This document shows positions 17,325-26,007 of a stretch of 64,000 bases of DNA, piece after piece. The first letter of the stretch is position 1. The number at the start of each line of letters is the position of its first letter. A program made the position numbers and the translations under genes. The notes under the pieces were generated by a model that searched no databases, had not been told where the DNA came from, and was given only the letters and a program-made list of their open reading frames with translations. The DNA is from JAVBJN01 sp031546985 (GTDB lineage: Bacteria; Bacteroidota; Bacteroidia; Chitinophagales; Chitinophagaceae), in NCBI GenBank assembly GCA_031546985.1, contig JAVBJN010000064.1, forward strand, positions 62,001 to 126,000, given 5' to 3'.

Positions 17325-18086
17325 TTACTCTACAATTCTGAATGAGTTGACAATGGTGCGTATTTGTGCCTGCGATTCGGTATCGGCTACAGTGGTGGTG
17401 GCTACCAATTGGTAAGTATATCCATCTTTATAGGCATATCGTTGAATCTGGTAACAGGGTATGCCCACATAGTCGTAAGTAAAGATAAATGTAGCTCCTT
17501 TGGTTTCGGCATCCACTTCTTCTGTTAAAAAACGGGCACTGCTCATGGAAGAGAGCAGCATTTCTTTGCTGGCTTGCATCTGCTCTTCAAAACTGTATGC
17601 ATTATTGTAAGGCGATTTTACAATATATACATTGCTCTGGAAGTTTTCGCTGTTGGGCACCACTTGCCGGCAGGCCAGTAATGCCTGGGCTTGTATGCCT
17701 GCACCTTTATACATTTCTTCCAGTTGCGATAAAAATTCGGGTGCCTTTTGCCAGGTACCTTTAGGCCACGTCAGCATAAAGTCGCTTTCAATAGCGGCAT
17801 TGCGCTGGGTGGCTTTTTCGTTAACAATCTGTTCTGCCTGCTGGCCATTCACTTTCTCTGCCGATACTTTGAGCTCGCCAATAGCGGTTTGGGTGGTGCG
17901 TATAGTAATGTTGCCGCTGGTAGGATCTACCTGCACTTCCTGCGCTCTGTCTAAAAGCCTTTCAAGGGGTTTGCGCAAAATGAGGAGGGTAATAACGATA
18001 ACCGCGCCAATCACGATCCATTTGGTTACGCCGGTCCAATCGGAGCTTTTTTCTTTGGTGGTTGACATGGGACGGGATTTAGTCAT
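17325..18086 (-). CDS. Hypothetical single-pass membrane protein
   Basis: I do not recognise this 253-residue protein. It has a short cytoplasmic N terminus, one membrane helix at about 23-41 (TKWIVIGAVIVITLLILRK), and a soluble periplasmic domain of about 210 residues. That domain has two cysteines (LACRQVV, IPCYQIQ) and a C-terminal beta-rich part (YTYQLVATTTVAD). A second in-frame ATG at 18068 is also possible as the start. No operon partner is visible. Confidence 0.7.
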   Translation of the reverse strand: MTKSRPMSTTKEKSSDWTGVTKWIVIGAVIVITLLILRKPLERLLDRAQEVQVDPTSGNITIRTTQTAIGELKVSAEKVNGQQAEQIVNEKATQRNAAIESDFMLTWPKGTWQKAPEFLSQLEEMYKGAGIQAQALLACRQVVPNSENFQSNVYIVKSPYNNAYSFEEQMQASKEMLLSSMSSARFLTEEVDAETKGATFIFTYDYVGIPCYQIQRYAYKDGYTYQLVATTTVADTESQAQIRTIVNSFRIVE

Positions 18087-18184
18087 TACAAATTAAGAAA
18101 ATTTTAATAAATGGATGGAAATGTCTGAAATGAGGATGCTGTCTTGTTTTCTCATGGCGACACAGCGGCACGGCGCTTGTAGAT

Positions 18185-18214
18185 CTGCCAGGCGCGGCAG
18201 CTCCTGTCGGGTCT
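18185..18214. repeat. REP-like dispersed repeat, copy 1
   Basis: This 30-bp sequence matches 26 of 30 positions of 41535-41564. With flanks it forms an imperfect hairpin (AGATCTGCCAGG with CCTGTCGGGTCT) around the loop CGCGGCAGCT. It lies between genes, about 100 bp before the tmRNA. Confidence 0.6.
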
Positions 18215-18316
18215 CAGTGCGGTTAAATAGAACCAGCAGATTTTCACGCCTACGATTAACCACTCACTACTAAAGACTAAAAAAAGTATTACCTTCGCTG
18301 TCTGCTTTAAATAGCC

Positions 18317-18686
18317 GGGGCTGCCTGGTTTTGACAGCATAGTTCTTTGTAAGTGTAAGCATGTCGTGCGTTGGATAATTAGCACGTTAATCTGAATATT
18401 CAAATCACAAATGGCAATACTCAGTATGCCATGGCTGCTTAATCGATAGATTAACATCCATTTTGGCCGATGAACGGGCAGGCCTGTTGCCAAGTTCCTC
18501 CGCCTAAATCAAAACAAAAACGGGCTGCTGCCGCCGAAGGCTGTGACGGTAGCTTAAGCTTATCCAGCTAAGGAAGTTATCGGTTTGTCCGGTTCCTGTA
18601 ACTTCCCGACAATCAATTCCGGAATAAGCATGTAGAAAGCTTATGGGGGATATGTTTGGACGCGGGTTCGATTCCCGCCAGCTCCA
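18317..18686 (+). ncRNA. ssrA: Transfer-messenger RNA (tmRNA)
   Basis: The 5' end GGGGCTGCCTGGTTTTGACAG and the 3' end GGTTCGATTCCCGCCAGCTCC are the tRNA-like halves. GGGGCTG (18317-18323) pairs with CAGCTCC (18679-18685), one G-U pair included. The tag frame runs at 18413-18439 and encodes GNTQYAMAA before TAA; after the tRNA-borne alanine this gives AGNTQYAMAA, ending YAMAA as in other Bacteroidota. CCA is not encoded (CAA follows the discriminator A). The RNA rescues stalled ribosomes. A strong terminator follows. Confidence 0.96.
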
Positions 18687-18696
18687 CAAGTAATGT

Positions 18697-18721
18697 GAAA
18701 GCCGCTCTTTGAGCGGCTTTC
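18697..18721 (+). terminator. Terminator of tmRNA
   Basis: A perfect 11-bp stem GAAAGCCGCTC/GAGCGGCTTTC with loop TTT, 10 bp after the tmRNA end. Confidence 0.85.
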
Positions 18722-18786
18722 GTCATTTTATGAAAATATATATTTTACGTGTAAAAAGTGAAAATGTAAGCTGGTAAAGGGTTTCA

Positions 18787-18800
18787 GCGGTTCGATTCCG
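18787..18800 (+). other. Partial duplicate of tmRNA T-arm (possible att relic)
   Basis: GCGGTTCGATTCC at 18787-18799 resembles the tmRNA 3' T-arm GCGGGTTCGATTCCCGC about 125 bp upstream, with one base missing. tmRNA 3' ends are common integration sites for phages and islands, which leave such duplicates. The match is short, so chance is possible. Confidence 0.35.
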
Positions 18801-18917
18801 GTTGGATTTAAATCCTGTTTTCACTGATTTTACCCTTGTTTTGCTTAAATGCACAATAGCGTCGAGTCTTCGGGGAAGGCTACAGTTTTATCCATTTGTA
18901 GTAAGGTTTTCTTTTAA

Positions 18918-19052
18918 TTATCAATGTTTTATGAAGGGAGCTACAATAACTACAACTATATATTGTAAATGTGGTACTGTTAATAATATGATGATTTTTA
19001 GAAGAAAGCTAAATGTAGAAATCCGCACAGGATCTAACCGATGCGGATTTTC
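18918..19052 (+). repeat. Diverged ~130-bp repeat, copy A (ends in terminator-like stem)
   Basis: From ATCAATGTTTTATG to the stem AAATCCGCA...TGCGGATTT, this stretch aligns in order with 23531-23670. Shared blocks include ATCAATG, ACTACA, AGAAAGCTA and AACCGATGCGGATTTT. Copy A overlaps an 81-codon open stretch annotated separately. An open frame at 18802-19098 over copy A is not convincing as a gene. Confidence 0.45.
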
Positions 19053-19264
19053 TAAAATTTTATACGAACATAGAAAGAGAAAGCAATTTCTCATCTAACC
19101 ACTTAGGCGATATTAAAAGGCAGTTTAAGCAACAAGACTATTATCAACATATTGGAGAAGGTCTTACTGCCATTCGGAAATCAAGAGAAAGTCCTTTTGC
19201 TCTAATTAGGGGTATTTTCCTAATCCCTGAATTTTATGACCATATAGCCAATCAGGGATTGTAG
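19019..19264 (+). pseudogene. 3' remnant of an unrecognised gene
   Basis: A frame of 81 codons with no start codon runs from just after a TAG to TAG 19262-19264. Its translation is protein-like (for example QDLTDADFLKFYTNIERES, HLGDIKRQFKQQDYYQHI and a final IFLIPEFYDHIANQGL), with good hydrophobic periodicity. I read it as the C-terminal end of a lost gene. The family is not recognised. The decayed sequence downstream of tmRNA fits an old integration scar. Confidence 0.45.
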
Positions 19265-19285
19265 CCGAAAACGTTTTCCGGCGCT

Positions 19286-20446
19286 TTAGAATTTGCTTAA
19301 CGCCTCTTCGCTTTCTTGGGTGTCCTCGTTATTTGCCTTGCCTATTACTATTGCACGCTTCATGACGGTAATGGCTTCCTGGTTGCTGCCCTTCCTGGAA
19401 AGCAAGCGCGCATAGGTATCGAGCATGGCGAAGGAAGAATCGATACCCTTGATGTTTTTCATTAAATGCACGGCGCGGTCAATGACTTTCTTATCATTGC
19501 ATTGCTCATAGACCGTCCAGCAGAAGGAGTTGATCCCGCTTTTATCAATCGTGTTCCGTCGTACCTGCTCTTCTACAAGATCAGCAGCTTTGTTCCAGTC
19601 TCCTTTTGCGACATGCATTTCCAGGCTGTATGTGCTTATGTATTTACTAGTATCGACAGGAGACAAATGCTGCTTTGCCAGTTTTACCGCTGTTTTATAC
19701 CCTGCTTCATCTTTTGCAGTAACAGCACAATTGAATTTTTCCGATACAATCCGGTTGATGATAAATTGCACATCGGCTTTCCCGAATCGCTTTTCATACT
19801 CCGCTTTATGCTGTACGAAGTGAGTGGTAACATGATCCGGCGCTTGCCCGAAGTAGGCAAGAATGGCCAGGCTTACCTCCGATAGCAGATCTGAATTGCC
19901 TTTCCAGTAATTATCCAGGTCACCGGGCCTGATATCTGCTATTCTGCGAACATATTTTTTGTAGAACGCGGGATATATATCCGGGTCTATTGTCGCTGAA
20001 AATCCCTCTATATATTTTCCTTGTTTGTTGCGTGAAAGGCTTTCCCGGAGCAGGGCAGCATAACTTTCTACGATCGGTTCAGGCAGGCCGATTCCAAACA
20101 TTTTATGGATCACTTTGCCTTCTCCGGTCAGAACAATGGTTGTGGGATACGAGCATACATGATGCTTGAGCGAGAGATTATGCACCGAATCTTTTTCCGC
20201 ATCGTACCGGAGCACTACAAAATCTTTACTGATTTCACGGGCAATGCTGTCATTTTTAAAAATGGCATTGTCTAGCATTTTACAGGGCACGCACCATGTA
20301 GTATAAAAATCAACGATAAGCAGTTTATGCTGTTGCAGCGCCGTACGCTGTGCCAGCTCGTAATCCTGGTCGATAATGGTTAAGGGTTGCCCTGCATTAG
20401 CCGCGAAGGCTGCTACAATCATGGCTGCAATTAGAATGTTTTTCAT
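19286..20446 (-). CDS. Periplasmic thioredoxin-fold protein with helical C-terminal domain
   Basis: This 386-residue protein has a signal peptide (MKNILIAAMIVAAFAANA). A thioredoxin domain with active site WCVPCK sits at about residues 51-56 and the cis-Pro in SYPTTIVL. The remaining 250 residues are helical and TPR-like (KQHLSPVDTSKYI, ARLLSRKGSNQEAITVMKRA). Such DUF255/thioredoxin hybrids in Bacteroidota act as periplasmic thiol oxidoreductases, and the client is unknown. It stands divergent from the LytS-type kinase downstream. Confidence 0.88.
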   Translation of the reverse strand: MKNILIAAMIVAAFAANAGQPLTIIDQDYELAQRTALQQHKLLIVDFYTTWCVPCKMLDNAIFKNDSIAREISKDFVVLRYDAEKDSVHNLSLKHHVCSYPTTIVLTGEGKVIHKMFGIGLPEPIVESYAALLRESLSRNKQGKYIEGFSATIDPDIYPAFYKKYVRRIADIRPGDLDNYWKGNSDLLSEVSLAILAYFGQAPDHVTTHFVQHKAEYEKRFGKADVQFIINRIVSEKFNCAVTAKDEAGYKTAVKLAKQHLSPVDTSKYISTYSLEMHVAKGDWNKAADLVEEQVRRNTIDKSGINSFCWTVYEQCNDKKVIDRAVHLMKNIKGIDSSFAMLDTYARLLSRKGSNQEAITVMKRAIVIGKANNEDTQESEEALSKF

Positions 20447-20616
20447 TGTGCTAATATTTACCTCAAAGATGAGATACGCCTGCCCACAGGCATTATGGAG
20501 CAGGATAAGGGCCTTATTTTCTCCTGCAAAATTTTCATTCTGGTTTTCGTCCCGGAAAACAGCCCTTTGGCATAAATTATGGTTGGCATTAACCTGTTTT
20601 CTCTAGTTTTGACGCG

Positions 20617-21714
20617 ATGAATTTGCAAAAAATCGGTGCATTTATAAGATCATACCTGTTTATCAGAATCTTGCTGAATGCGGTATTTCTATATTTTTGG
20701 ATCAAAGGAACCGTAAATAATTTCAACTTGTCGGGTGTAACCGGGAACGCCCGCTCGCTCCTGGTAATACATGCCATCCTCTATAATGGCACGCTTCTGG
20801 CTACCTTGTACATTAACACCTTGCTCTTTATTCCAAAGTTTTTGCTCCATAAAAAATACTTCGACTATGCCATTGGCTTGCTGCTGAGCATTATATTGCA
20901 TACTTCTATCCTGGTTTTTTACCGGGAATATATTTTGGATCATATAGCGGGTATAAAAACTTATGATTTCAGCTATTATTCTGCTGTTACAAGAAACGAC
21001 AGAATACATACCGGGGCGTTTTTTTTCTATCTCTTTTATAGTACCTCCTGCTTTAGTGTGATCCAGTTTTCGCTGGTTTTTCTGGGGCAGCATTTTTTTA
21101 TTGCTGTCCGGCAAAATGAACTGATCCGGCAGCAGCAGACTGAGATAGAATTATCTGTGCTGAAATCGCAGGTGAACCCGCATTTCCTGTTTAATGTTCT
21201 GAATAGTATCTACGTTTTATCGTTAAAAAAATCGGAACAGACACCCGAGGTGGTCATGCGACTCTCGGAGATACTTCGTTATATGCTTTACGAAGCGAAA
21301 TATCAGTTTGTACCTTTGAAGAAAGATATACAGATGCTGCGCGATTATGCGGATATCGAAAACATGCGCCTGAGCAGCGGCCAAGTATTGCGCTTGCAAT
21401 GCGACGAACGAATATCGGCTTACCAGATAGCGCCCTTACTGCTGATCCCTTTCGTAGAAAACGCGGTGAAGCACGGCACCAATTCTATGGCCGAAAACGC
21501 TTTTATCGATATCGATATAAAAATAGCGGACGATACACTTTGCTTTAGCTGCAAGAACAATTATAAGCCGCTACCGGCACGTGAAGACAGTGGCCTGGGG
21601 CTTGAGAACGTAAGAAAGCGGCTGGAAATGCTCTACCCGGGCAAGCATACCTTGAAAATCGATCCGCAAAACAATACTTTTGAAGTACAACTTTCTATCC
21701 GGCTCAGTTTATGA
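20617..21714 (+). CDS. LytS-type sensor histidine kinase
   Basis: This 365-residue protein has four predicted membrane helices in its first 150 residues, then the His_kinase (PF06580) domain with phospho-acceptor motif LKSQVNPHFLFNVLNSIY. An ATPase part follows with LIPFVENAVKHG and GLGLENVRKRL. There is no recognisable extracytoplasmic sensor domain, so it probably senses through its helices. Its stop overlaps the start of the LytTR regulator by 4 bp (ATGA), and the two form a coupled pair. The target genes are unknown. Confidence 0.93.
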   Translation: MNLQKIGAFIRSYLFIRILLNAVFLYFWIKGTVNNFNLSGVTGNARSLLVIHAILYNGTLLATLYINTLLFIPKFLLHKKYFDYAIGLLLSIILHTSILVFYREYILDHIAGIKTYDFSYYSAVTRNDRIHTGAFFFYLFYSTSCFSVIQFSLVFLGQHFFIAVRQNELIRQQQTEIELSVLKSQVNPHFLFNVLNSIYVLSLKKSEQTPEVVMRLSEILRYMLYEAKYQFVPLKKDIQMLRDYADIENMRLSSGQVLRLQCDERISAYQIAPLLLIPFVENAVKHGTNSMAENAFIDIDIKIADDTLCFSCKNNYKPLPAREDSGLGLENVRKRLEMLYPGKHTLKIDPQNNTFEVQLSIRLSL

Positions 21715-22421
21715 ATTGCCTTATCGTTGATGATGAATTGCTGGCCCAGGATTTGCTGGCGTTGTATATTTCCAGAATCAATTTTCTTACCCTGACCGGT
21801 AGGTGCAATAATGCGCTGCAGGCTTTCGCCGCACTAAGCCGGGCGCCTGTAGATATTATGTTTCTCGATGTTAAAATGCCTGAGATGAGCGGTATAGATC
21901 TGCTGAAAAGCCTGAAATACCCACCCAAGGTGGTGCTTACTACCGCCTATAACGAATATGCCCTGGAGGGCTATGAGTTGGATATTGTTGATTACTTGCT
22001 CAAGCCTATACGGTTCGAGCGTTTTCTAAAAGCGGTAAATAAGATACAGCAATTACAACAGCCGCTGTTGGCTGCCGGCTTGCTCCCGAAAGAAACAGAG
22101 GAACCGTTTTATGTACGTAGCGACCGTAAGCTGGTGCGTATTGAGCCGCAGGAGGTCCGTTACATAGAGTCGTTCAGAAATTACCTTATCATACATGTGG
22201 GGAACAGGAAAATTACGGTCTACGCTACACTTACCAATATCGAAGAGGAGCTGCAACCCAACCCCTATTTTATCCAGGTCCACAAGTCTTTCATCGTCAA
22301 TACCAGATTTGTGGCAGAGGTTGGCAATAATATGATCCGCTTCAAAGATAATACCGAAATACCGATTGGCGGTAATTATAAAGATGCCGTGCTTCAGGCT
22401 ATACGCATTTTCAATTCCTGA
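21711..22421 (+). CDS. LytTR family response regulator
   Basis: This 236-residue protein has a receiver domain with acidic residues in LIVDDE, phospho-acceptor Asp53 in MFLDVKMPEMSG, and the conserved Lys in DYLLKPIRFERF. A LytTR DNA-binding domain (FYVRSDRKLVRIEPQEVRYIE to VHKSFIVN) completes it. The start overlaps the kinase gene by 4 bp. The downstream DNA to 23.7 kb carries only gene remnants, so no obvious target operon is adjacent. Confidence 0.94.
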   Translation: MNCLIVDDELLAQDLLALYISRINFLTLTGRCNNALQAFAALSRAPVDIMFLDVKMPEMSGIDLLKSLKYPPKVVLTTAYNEYALEGYELDIVDYLLKPIRFERFLKAVNKIQQLQQPLLAAGLLPKETEEPFYVRSDRKLVRIEPQEVRYIESFRNYLIIHVGNRKITVYATLTNIEEELQPNPYFIQVHKSFIVNTRFVAEVGNNMIRFKDNTEIPIGGNYKDAVLQAIRIFNS

Positions 22422-22453
22422 CATACAAAGTCGCCGGCCAGGATGGCGCAGCT

Positions 22454-22612
22454 ATGCTATTTATTCCCGGTTTCAAAAACTCTTTTGATACAACACAACA
22501 AGCGATATCGTGGACGATGAAGCATACGCTATGCTGGTATACCGATGAGCGCGCTAAAAATATTGAGATTCTAGATTATGCACGTGGTTTCATACAATAC
22601 ATCTCAAGATGA
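22454..22612 (+). pseudogene. Coding-like remnant, family unknown
   Basis: A 52-codon frame (MLFIPGFKNSFDTTQQ ... DYARGFIQYISR) has protein-like composition, and its frame stays open upstream into the end of the LytTR gene without a start of its own. I read it as the C-terminal end of a lost gene joined to the regulator's 3' side. An intact small protein is possible but less likely. Confidence 0.3.
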
Positions 22613-22782
22613 AGTCGATAAAATTCACGATTTGGAGTATTGCAAAAACCTAGTGTGAAAATAAATATTGCTCCCGATTGTGATTAAAAGTTTTGTGGGT
22701 TTTTAAGATGATATGTGCAAATATTGATATGGTTAAACAGTTCAAGTTTTCTAATATTTTATAAGAACAACGTAATCTTTCG

Positions 22783-22893
22783 TTATGTTGCATGTGGACT
22801 GGCCAAAGCCTTACTGGTACAATCTTTCAGCTGGTAAATGCTCTTAAAAAACTGCATCAATTGGTTCGACATTTCGCCCGTGGAGTCCACTTT
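22783..22893 (-). pseudogene. Short coding-like remnant on the minus strand
   Basis: The minus-strand frame from 22893 to the TAA at 22783-22785 encodes about 36 residues (KVDSTGEMSNQLMQFFKSIY then QLKDCTSKALASPHAT). It looks like the C-terminal end of a protein and is preceded by an in-frame stop. The family is unknown; the plus-strand frame over the same bases looks random. Confidence 0.3.
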
Positions 22894-22898
22894 TTAAT

Positions 22899-22938
22899 AC
22901 AAAAGCCGCCCTCGCAGTACTGCGAGGGCGGCTTTTGT
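22899..22938. terminator. Perfect 40-bp palindrome, terminator-like
   Basis: ACAAAAGCCGCC at one end and GGCGGCTTTTGT at the other, with the centre CGCAGTACTGCG, form a fully self-complementary 40-bp stem with flanking A/T. Similar GCCGCC-type stems with a CAGT centre occur at 28165-28200 and 63332-63367. Confidence 0.7.
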
Positions 22939-22959
22939 CGTTTTATGCTGCTAATAGCA

Positions 22960-23394
22960 AGAAAATTCGTTTGGGTAATTTTTTCAGAAAGGCTACCACT
23001 CTTGCTGCTATTGCATATATATTGGAACGACTTGTGCTGTTTATAATATTATTCTGCGCTCTCTGGCTGATTTTCATGGGCTGCAGTTGGTGGTTGACGA
23101 ATTGCTGCATACAATTATACCGGTATGGTTTCTTTTGTACTGGGTGTTTTTTGCACCTAAAGCCTCGCTAACATGGAAGCATGTATGGCTATGGATGATC
23201 TATCCCGTGGTTTATTGTATTTATTCGCTGGTACGCGGGGCTATTGTTGGCTATTATCCTTATCCTTTTTTCATGCAGAACATCTGGGTTATCGGCAGGT
23301 ATTTCTTAACTGTATAGGAATGGTATTACTTTTCGGAATCTTCGCCCTCTTACTGGTTGCCGTAGCAAAGTATATCCAAAGGCTCGCCAGATAG
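22960..23394 (+). pseudogene. Pr6Pr-type membrane protein, truncated and frameshifted
   Basis: Reading across frames gives KATTLAAIA, then AVYNIILRSLADFHGLQLVV, DELLHTIIPVWFLLYWVFFA, YPVVYCIYSLVRGAIVGYYP and GYRQVFLNCIGM. This is the second half of the Pr6Pr (FAR-17a/AIG1-like) membrane family. At least two frame breaks are needed: one near 23010-23030, and one in the T run at about 23268-23273, where one extra T would restore the frame. The N-terminal half is missing. The function of the family in bacteria is unknown. Confidence 0.7.
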
Positions 23395-23530
23395 GAAATG
23401 TCAGGTAGCACAAACGACAATTATTTTCCATACGCAGGAATGAAAATATTGACAAGTATTTATGAAAATACCTTGTTTAATATTCGGTGACCGACGCTCA
23501 TTTTCAGCTTTTGAAGTTGCAAGATAGACT

Positions 23531-23670
23531 GTATCAATGCTTTATTCAAAATGCTATAATTACTACAGCTGTATCTGTAGAAATTGTGCTGCTGCAAATA
23601 TGGGGATATAGATAAGAAAGCTATCAAAAACAAAAATCCGCACCTAGAAGCAACCGATGCGGATTTTTTG
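23531..23670 (+). repeat. Diverged ~130-bp repeat, copy B
   Basis: This is the partner of 18918-19052, in the same orientation and about 4.6 kb away. Shared blocks run in the same order and end in the same AATCCGCAC...AACCGATGCGGATTTT stem. Copy B follows the Pr6Pr remnant directly. Confidence 0.45.
23632..23668. terminator. Terminator, probably bidirectional
   Basis: Arms AAAAATCCGCA and TGCGGATTTTT with a 15-nt loop and T tracts on both strands. It lies about 50 bp beyond the stop of the minus-strand transglutaminase-like gene. Confidence 0.75.
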
Positions 23671-23715
23671 TTTTATGCTTTTAAATTCTTTCTTTATTTA
23701 CCCGCATTTCCCAAT

Positions 23716-24966
23716 TTACGGTGCTACAGTTTTTGGGGTGGAGGCTGACTCTTTACCCGGCAACTGCCAGACGTAAGCTGGATTATGGGTAATGACATTG
23801 TTTTTCAGATAAGGGTTGCGCTCATCATACTCCGAAGGAGTTAAGGAGATATATTGAAGGTCTTTGTCGTTGTTTCTGTACCGGCTCTCGGTATTGAACT
23901 TGCTCATATTGGTACATTGAATCCAATAGAGATTTTTAGCCATGTAATAATCAAGATACCATTCTTTGGTTCTTTCGGTCTCTTTGTTCAGTTTCAGTGG
24001 TTGGTTGTTTTTCAGGCGTTCTCTTACTTCTTCAATACCCAGCATTCTATTGTTGTTGTCCATCACATATATACCATGAGAGGCATCCATCCACAGCCAT
24101 TTCTTTAAAGTTTCGGAATACACGCAGTTGATAACATGGCAGTCGGGGTCGCTCTGGTCTTTAGGCATACAGGTTACGTAACGGGACTTGAATCCCATGG
24201 CAAGGTACATTTCGTTAAGGGTCATTGCCTTGTGCCGGCAGTTGATCCCTTTGCCGGTAGCTTTGTGGTAATTATAGAAATCAATAGCATCAAACTCGCA
24301 TAAAGCCGAATTGGTACCATCATATTCAATGCTTTTAGTAACATACAACATGAGGTTAATGATCTTCGATACTTCATCGCCATTGCCTGCTATGGAATCC
24401 AGGTTGAAATACTTTTTAAGCGCTTTAAGATTTTGATCTTCCGCATTTTGATACACAAAAACAGGTAGCGGCTTTTTATCTTCCTCCAGGTAATTACCGG
24501 ATTGCTGAAGAATATTGAGCATGTCATACTGCTTTATCTGGCTCAGAAAACCAATAAATTTTTTATCCTTCCGGATGTTGTCCAGGTCACTATCTGTTTG
24601 CACATGTTGGTATTCTGAATAACCCCATTCAATCGCTTTTCCAAAGGCGTTGATTGCTTCCTGTTTTTTATTGAGCAGGGAATAGGTACAAGCCAGGTTG
24701 TAATAGGCATTGACCTCAATCATTTTAATGTTGGGCTCAAATTCCTTTTGCTCCGGCTCGGATAGTTTCAGGTTATCCGCAGATGCAATCATTTGCTTCA
24801 ATAAGGGCACTGTTTGTATATAGTCCTTAGCGAGATAATATTTCTGGTAATCATTTTCGAGTATCTGTAACTTCGATGTTAACTCGTTCCATACATGTGA
24901 GTTTGTTTGGCAGAATGCCGTCATTGAAAAGAATAAACTTATCAAAAAAAAGAAGGCTGCTTTCAT
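23716..24966 (-). CDS. Secreted transglutaminase-like protein with TPR region
   Basis: The ATG at 24966 (MKAAFFFLISLFFSMTAFCQ, a signal peptide) is preferred over an in-frame ATG at 25077. After a helical region with a TPR-like unit (NAYYNLACTYSLLNKKQEAI), a transglutaminase/protease-like core follows. It has the catalytic Cys in GINCRHKAMTLNEMYLAMG, the His in DCHVINCVY, and the Asp in WLWMDASHG. The spacing Cys-His-Asp fits the family. The substrate is unknown; in bacteria many such domains are proteases. It acts outside the inner membrane. Confidence 0.85.
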   Translation of the reverse strand: MKAAFFFLISLFFSMTAFCQTNSHVWNELTSKLQILENDYQKYYLAKDYIQTVPLLKQMIASADNLKLSEPEQKEFEPNIKMIEVNAYYNLACTYSLLNKKQEAINAFGKAIEWGYSEYQHVQTDSDLDNIRKDKKFIGFLSQIKQYDMLNILQQSGNYLEEDKKPLPVFVYQNAEDQNLKALKKYFNLDSIAGNGDEVSKIINLMLYVTKSIEYDGTNSALCEFDAIDFYNYHKATGKGINCRHKAMTLNEMYLAMGFKSRYVTCMPKDQSDPDCHVINCVYSETLKKWLWMDASHGIYVMDNNNRMLGIEEVRERLKNNQPLKLNKETERTKEWYLDYYMAKNLYWIQCTNMSKFNTESRYRNNDKDLQYISLTPSEYDERNPYLKNNVITHNPAYVWQLPGKESASTPKTVAP

Positions 24967-25016
24967 AGTAATGTTTGGTTTTAATTGCTGGTAAATGAAA
25001 TTGGTTGCGTTGTATG

Positions 25017-25039
25017 AACGTTCAAGTACAGGAAATGTT
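25017..25039 (-). promoter_or_regulatory. Possible ECF-type promoter upstream of the transglutaminase-like gene
   Basis: On the minus strand GTAACATTT is followed after 16 nt by CGTT. The -35 block matches that of the two sites at 50629 and 53523, but the spacing is one shorter and the -10 differs by one base. Low confidence. Confidence 0.25.
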
Positions 25040-25116
25040 ACAACTTGTGCAGCAAAAATTTCGTTGCGAATATACATTTGCCTGCTTTAAATGAAATCTT
25101 ACCACGAGGTGGCAGA

Positions 25117-26007
25117 TCATTTTGCATACTTCCTGGAGCCCGCTACACACAGTATTACACCAACTGTAATGAGCAACATGCCCATGCTAACCTTTTCGTG
25201 CAGAAGGTAAGATGCCAGGGCTAATCCGAAAAAGGGTTGAAGCAATTGTAATTGCCCTATCGATGCAATGCCGCCCTGGGCCAAACCTTTGTACCAAAAC
25301 ACAAAACCAATAAACATACTGAATATGGAAACATAAGCTAAGCCTGCCCAGGCTTCCATACCAACGTTTGCAAAAGACGATGGCATATAGGTGAATGCTA
25401 AGGGTAACATAATGGGCAATGAAAGTACCAGTGCCCAGGATATCACCTGCCAACCGCCTAAGGTCTTTGAGAGTTTAGCGCCCTCTGCATATCCTAATCC
25501 ACAAAGAATAATTGCCCCCAACATTAAGAGATCGCCAATAGGTGATGCGGTAAGACCTTGTGCCACTGCATATCCAATCACTAAAAGGCTGCCGGTAATC
25601 GAAAAGGCCCAAAATATTGGCTTAGGTCGTTCTCCTCCCCGCCATACGGCAAATACGGCTGTGGCCAGCGGCAATAACCCCAAAAAAACAATGGAGTGAG
25701 CAGAGGTTACATATTGTAGTGCCAATGCACTTAATAACGGGAACCCCACAACCGCACCCAGTGCAACAATCAACAATGGAGTGATTTGTTTTTGGGTGGG
25801 CTTCTTTTCCTTAAAGATCAGTAGTGCCGCAAGTGCAAGCAGGGCTGCTATTGTGGCACGGGCGACGGTTACAAATACAGGGTTTAAGCTTAATACGGCC
25901 ATCCTCGTTGCTGGCAAAGAACCACTAAATAAAAGCACTCCGATGAAACCATTCAACCAGCCATTGGCTGAAATTTCTTTTGACTTAGGTATGATTGCGC
26001 TATCCAT
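25117..26007 (-). CDS. EamA/DMT family transporter
   Basis: This 296-residue protein has ten predicted membrane helices in two EamA repeats of about 140 residues. The first runs from WLNGFIGVLLFSGSLPATRM and the second from LLMLGAIILCGLGYAEGAKL. It is a drug/metabolite exporter of the inner membrane. Substrate (amino acid, nucleotide sugar or other) cannot be told from sequence. It lies upstream of, and on the same strand as, the transglutaminase-like gene, 150 bp apart, so each may have its own promoter. Confidence 0.92.
   Translation of the reverse strand: MDSAIIPKSKEISANGWLNGFIGVLLFSGSLPATRMAVLSLNPVFVTVARATIAALLALAALLIFKEKKPTQKQITPLLIVALGAVVGFPLLSALALQYVTSAHSIVFLGLLPLATAVFAVWRGGERPKPIFWAFSITGSLLVIGYAVAQGLTASPIGDLLMLGAIILCGLGYAEGAKLSKTLGGWQVISWALVLSLPIMLPLAFTYMPSSFANVGMEAWAGLAYVSIFSMFIGFVFWYKGLAQGGIASIGQLQLLQPFFGLALASYLLHEKVSMGMLLITVGVILCVAGSRKYAK

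Noticed and set aside
18504..18689. Minus-strand frame with WSWRESNPRP
   Set aside because: This peptide is the well known false translation of a tRNA-like 3' end; here it is the antisense of tmRNA.
18802..19098. 98-codon plus-strand frame after tmRNA
   Set aside because: Composition is not protein-like, it starts inside the att-like stretch, and it competes with a better frame at 19019-19264.
22794..22890. tRNA-like closing stem GTGGACT...AGTCCAC, 97 nt
   Set aside because: No proper T-arm, D-arm or anticodon arm can be drawn; the stretch reads better as a minus-strand coding remnant.
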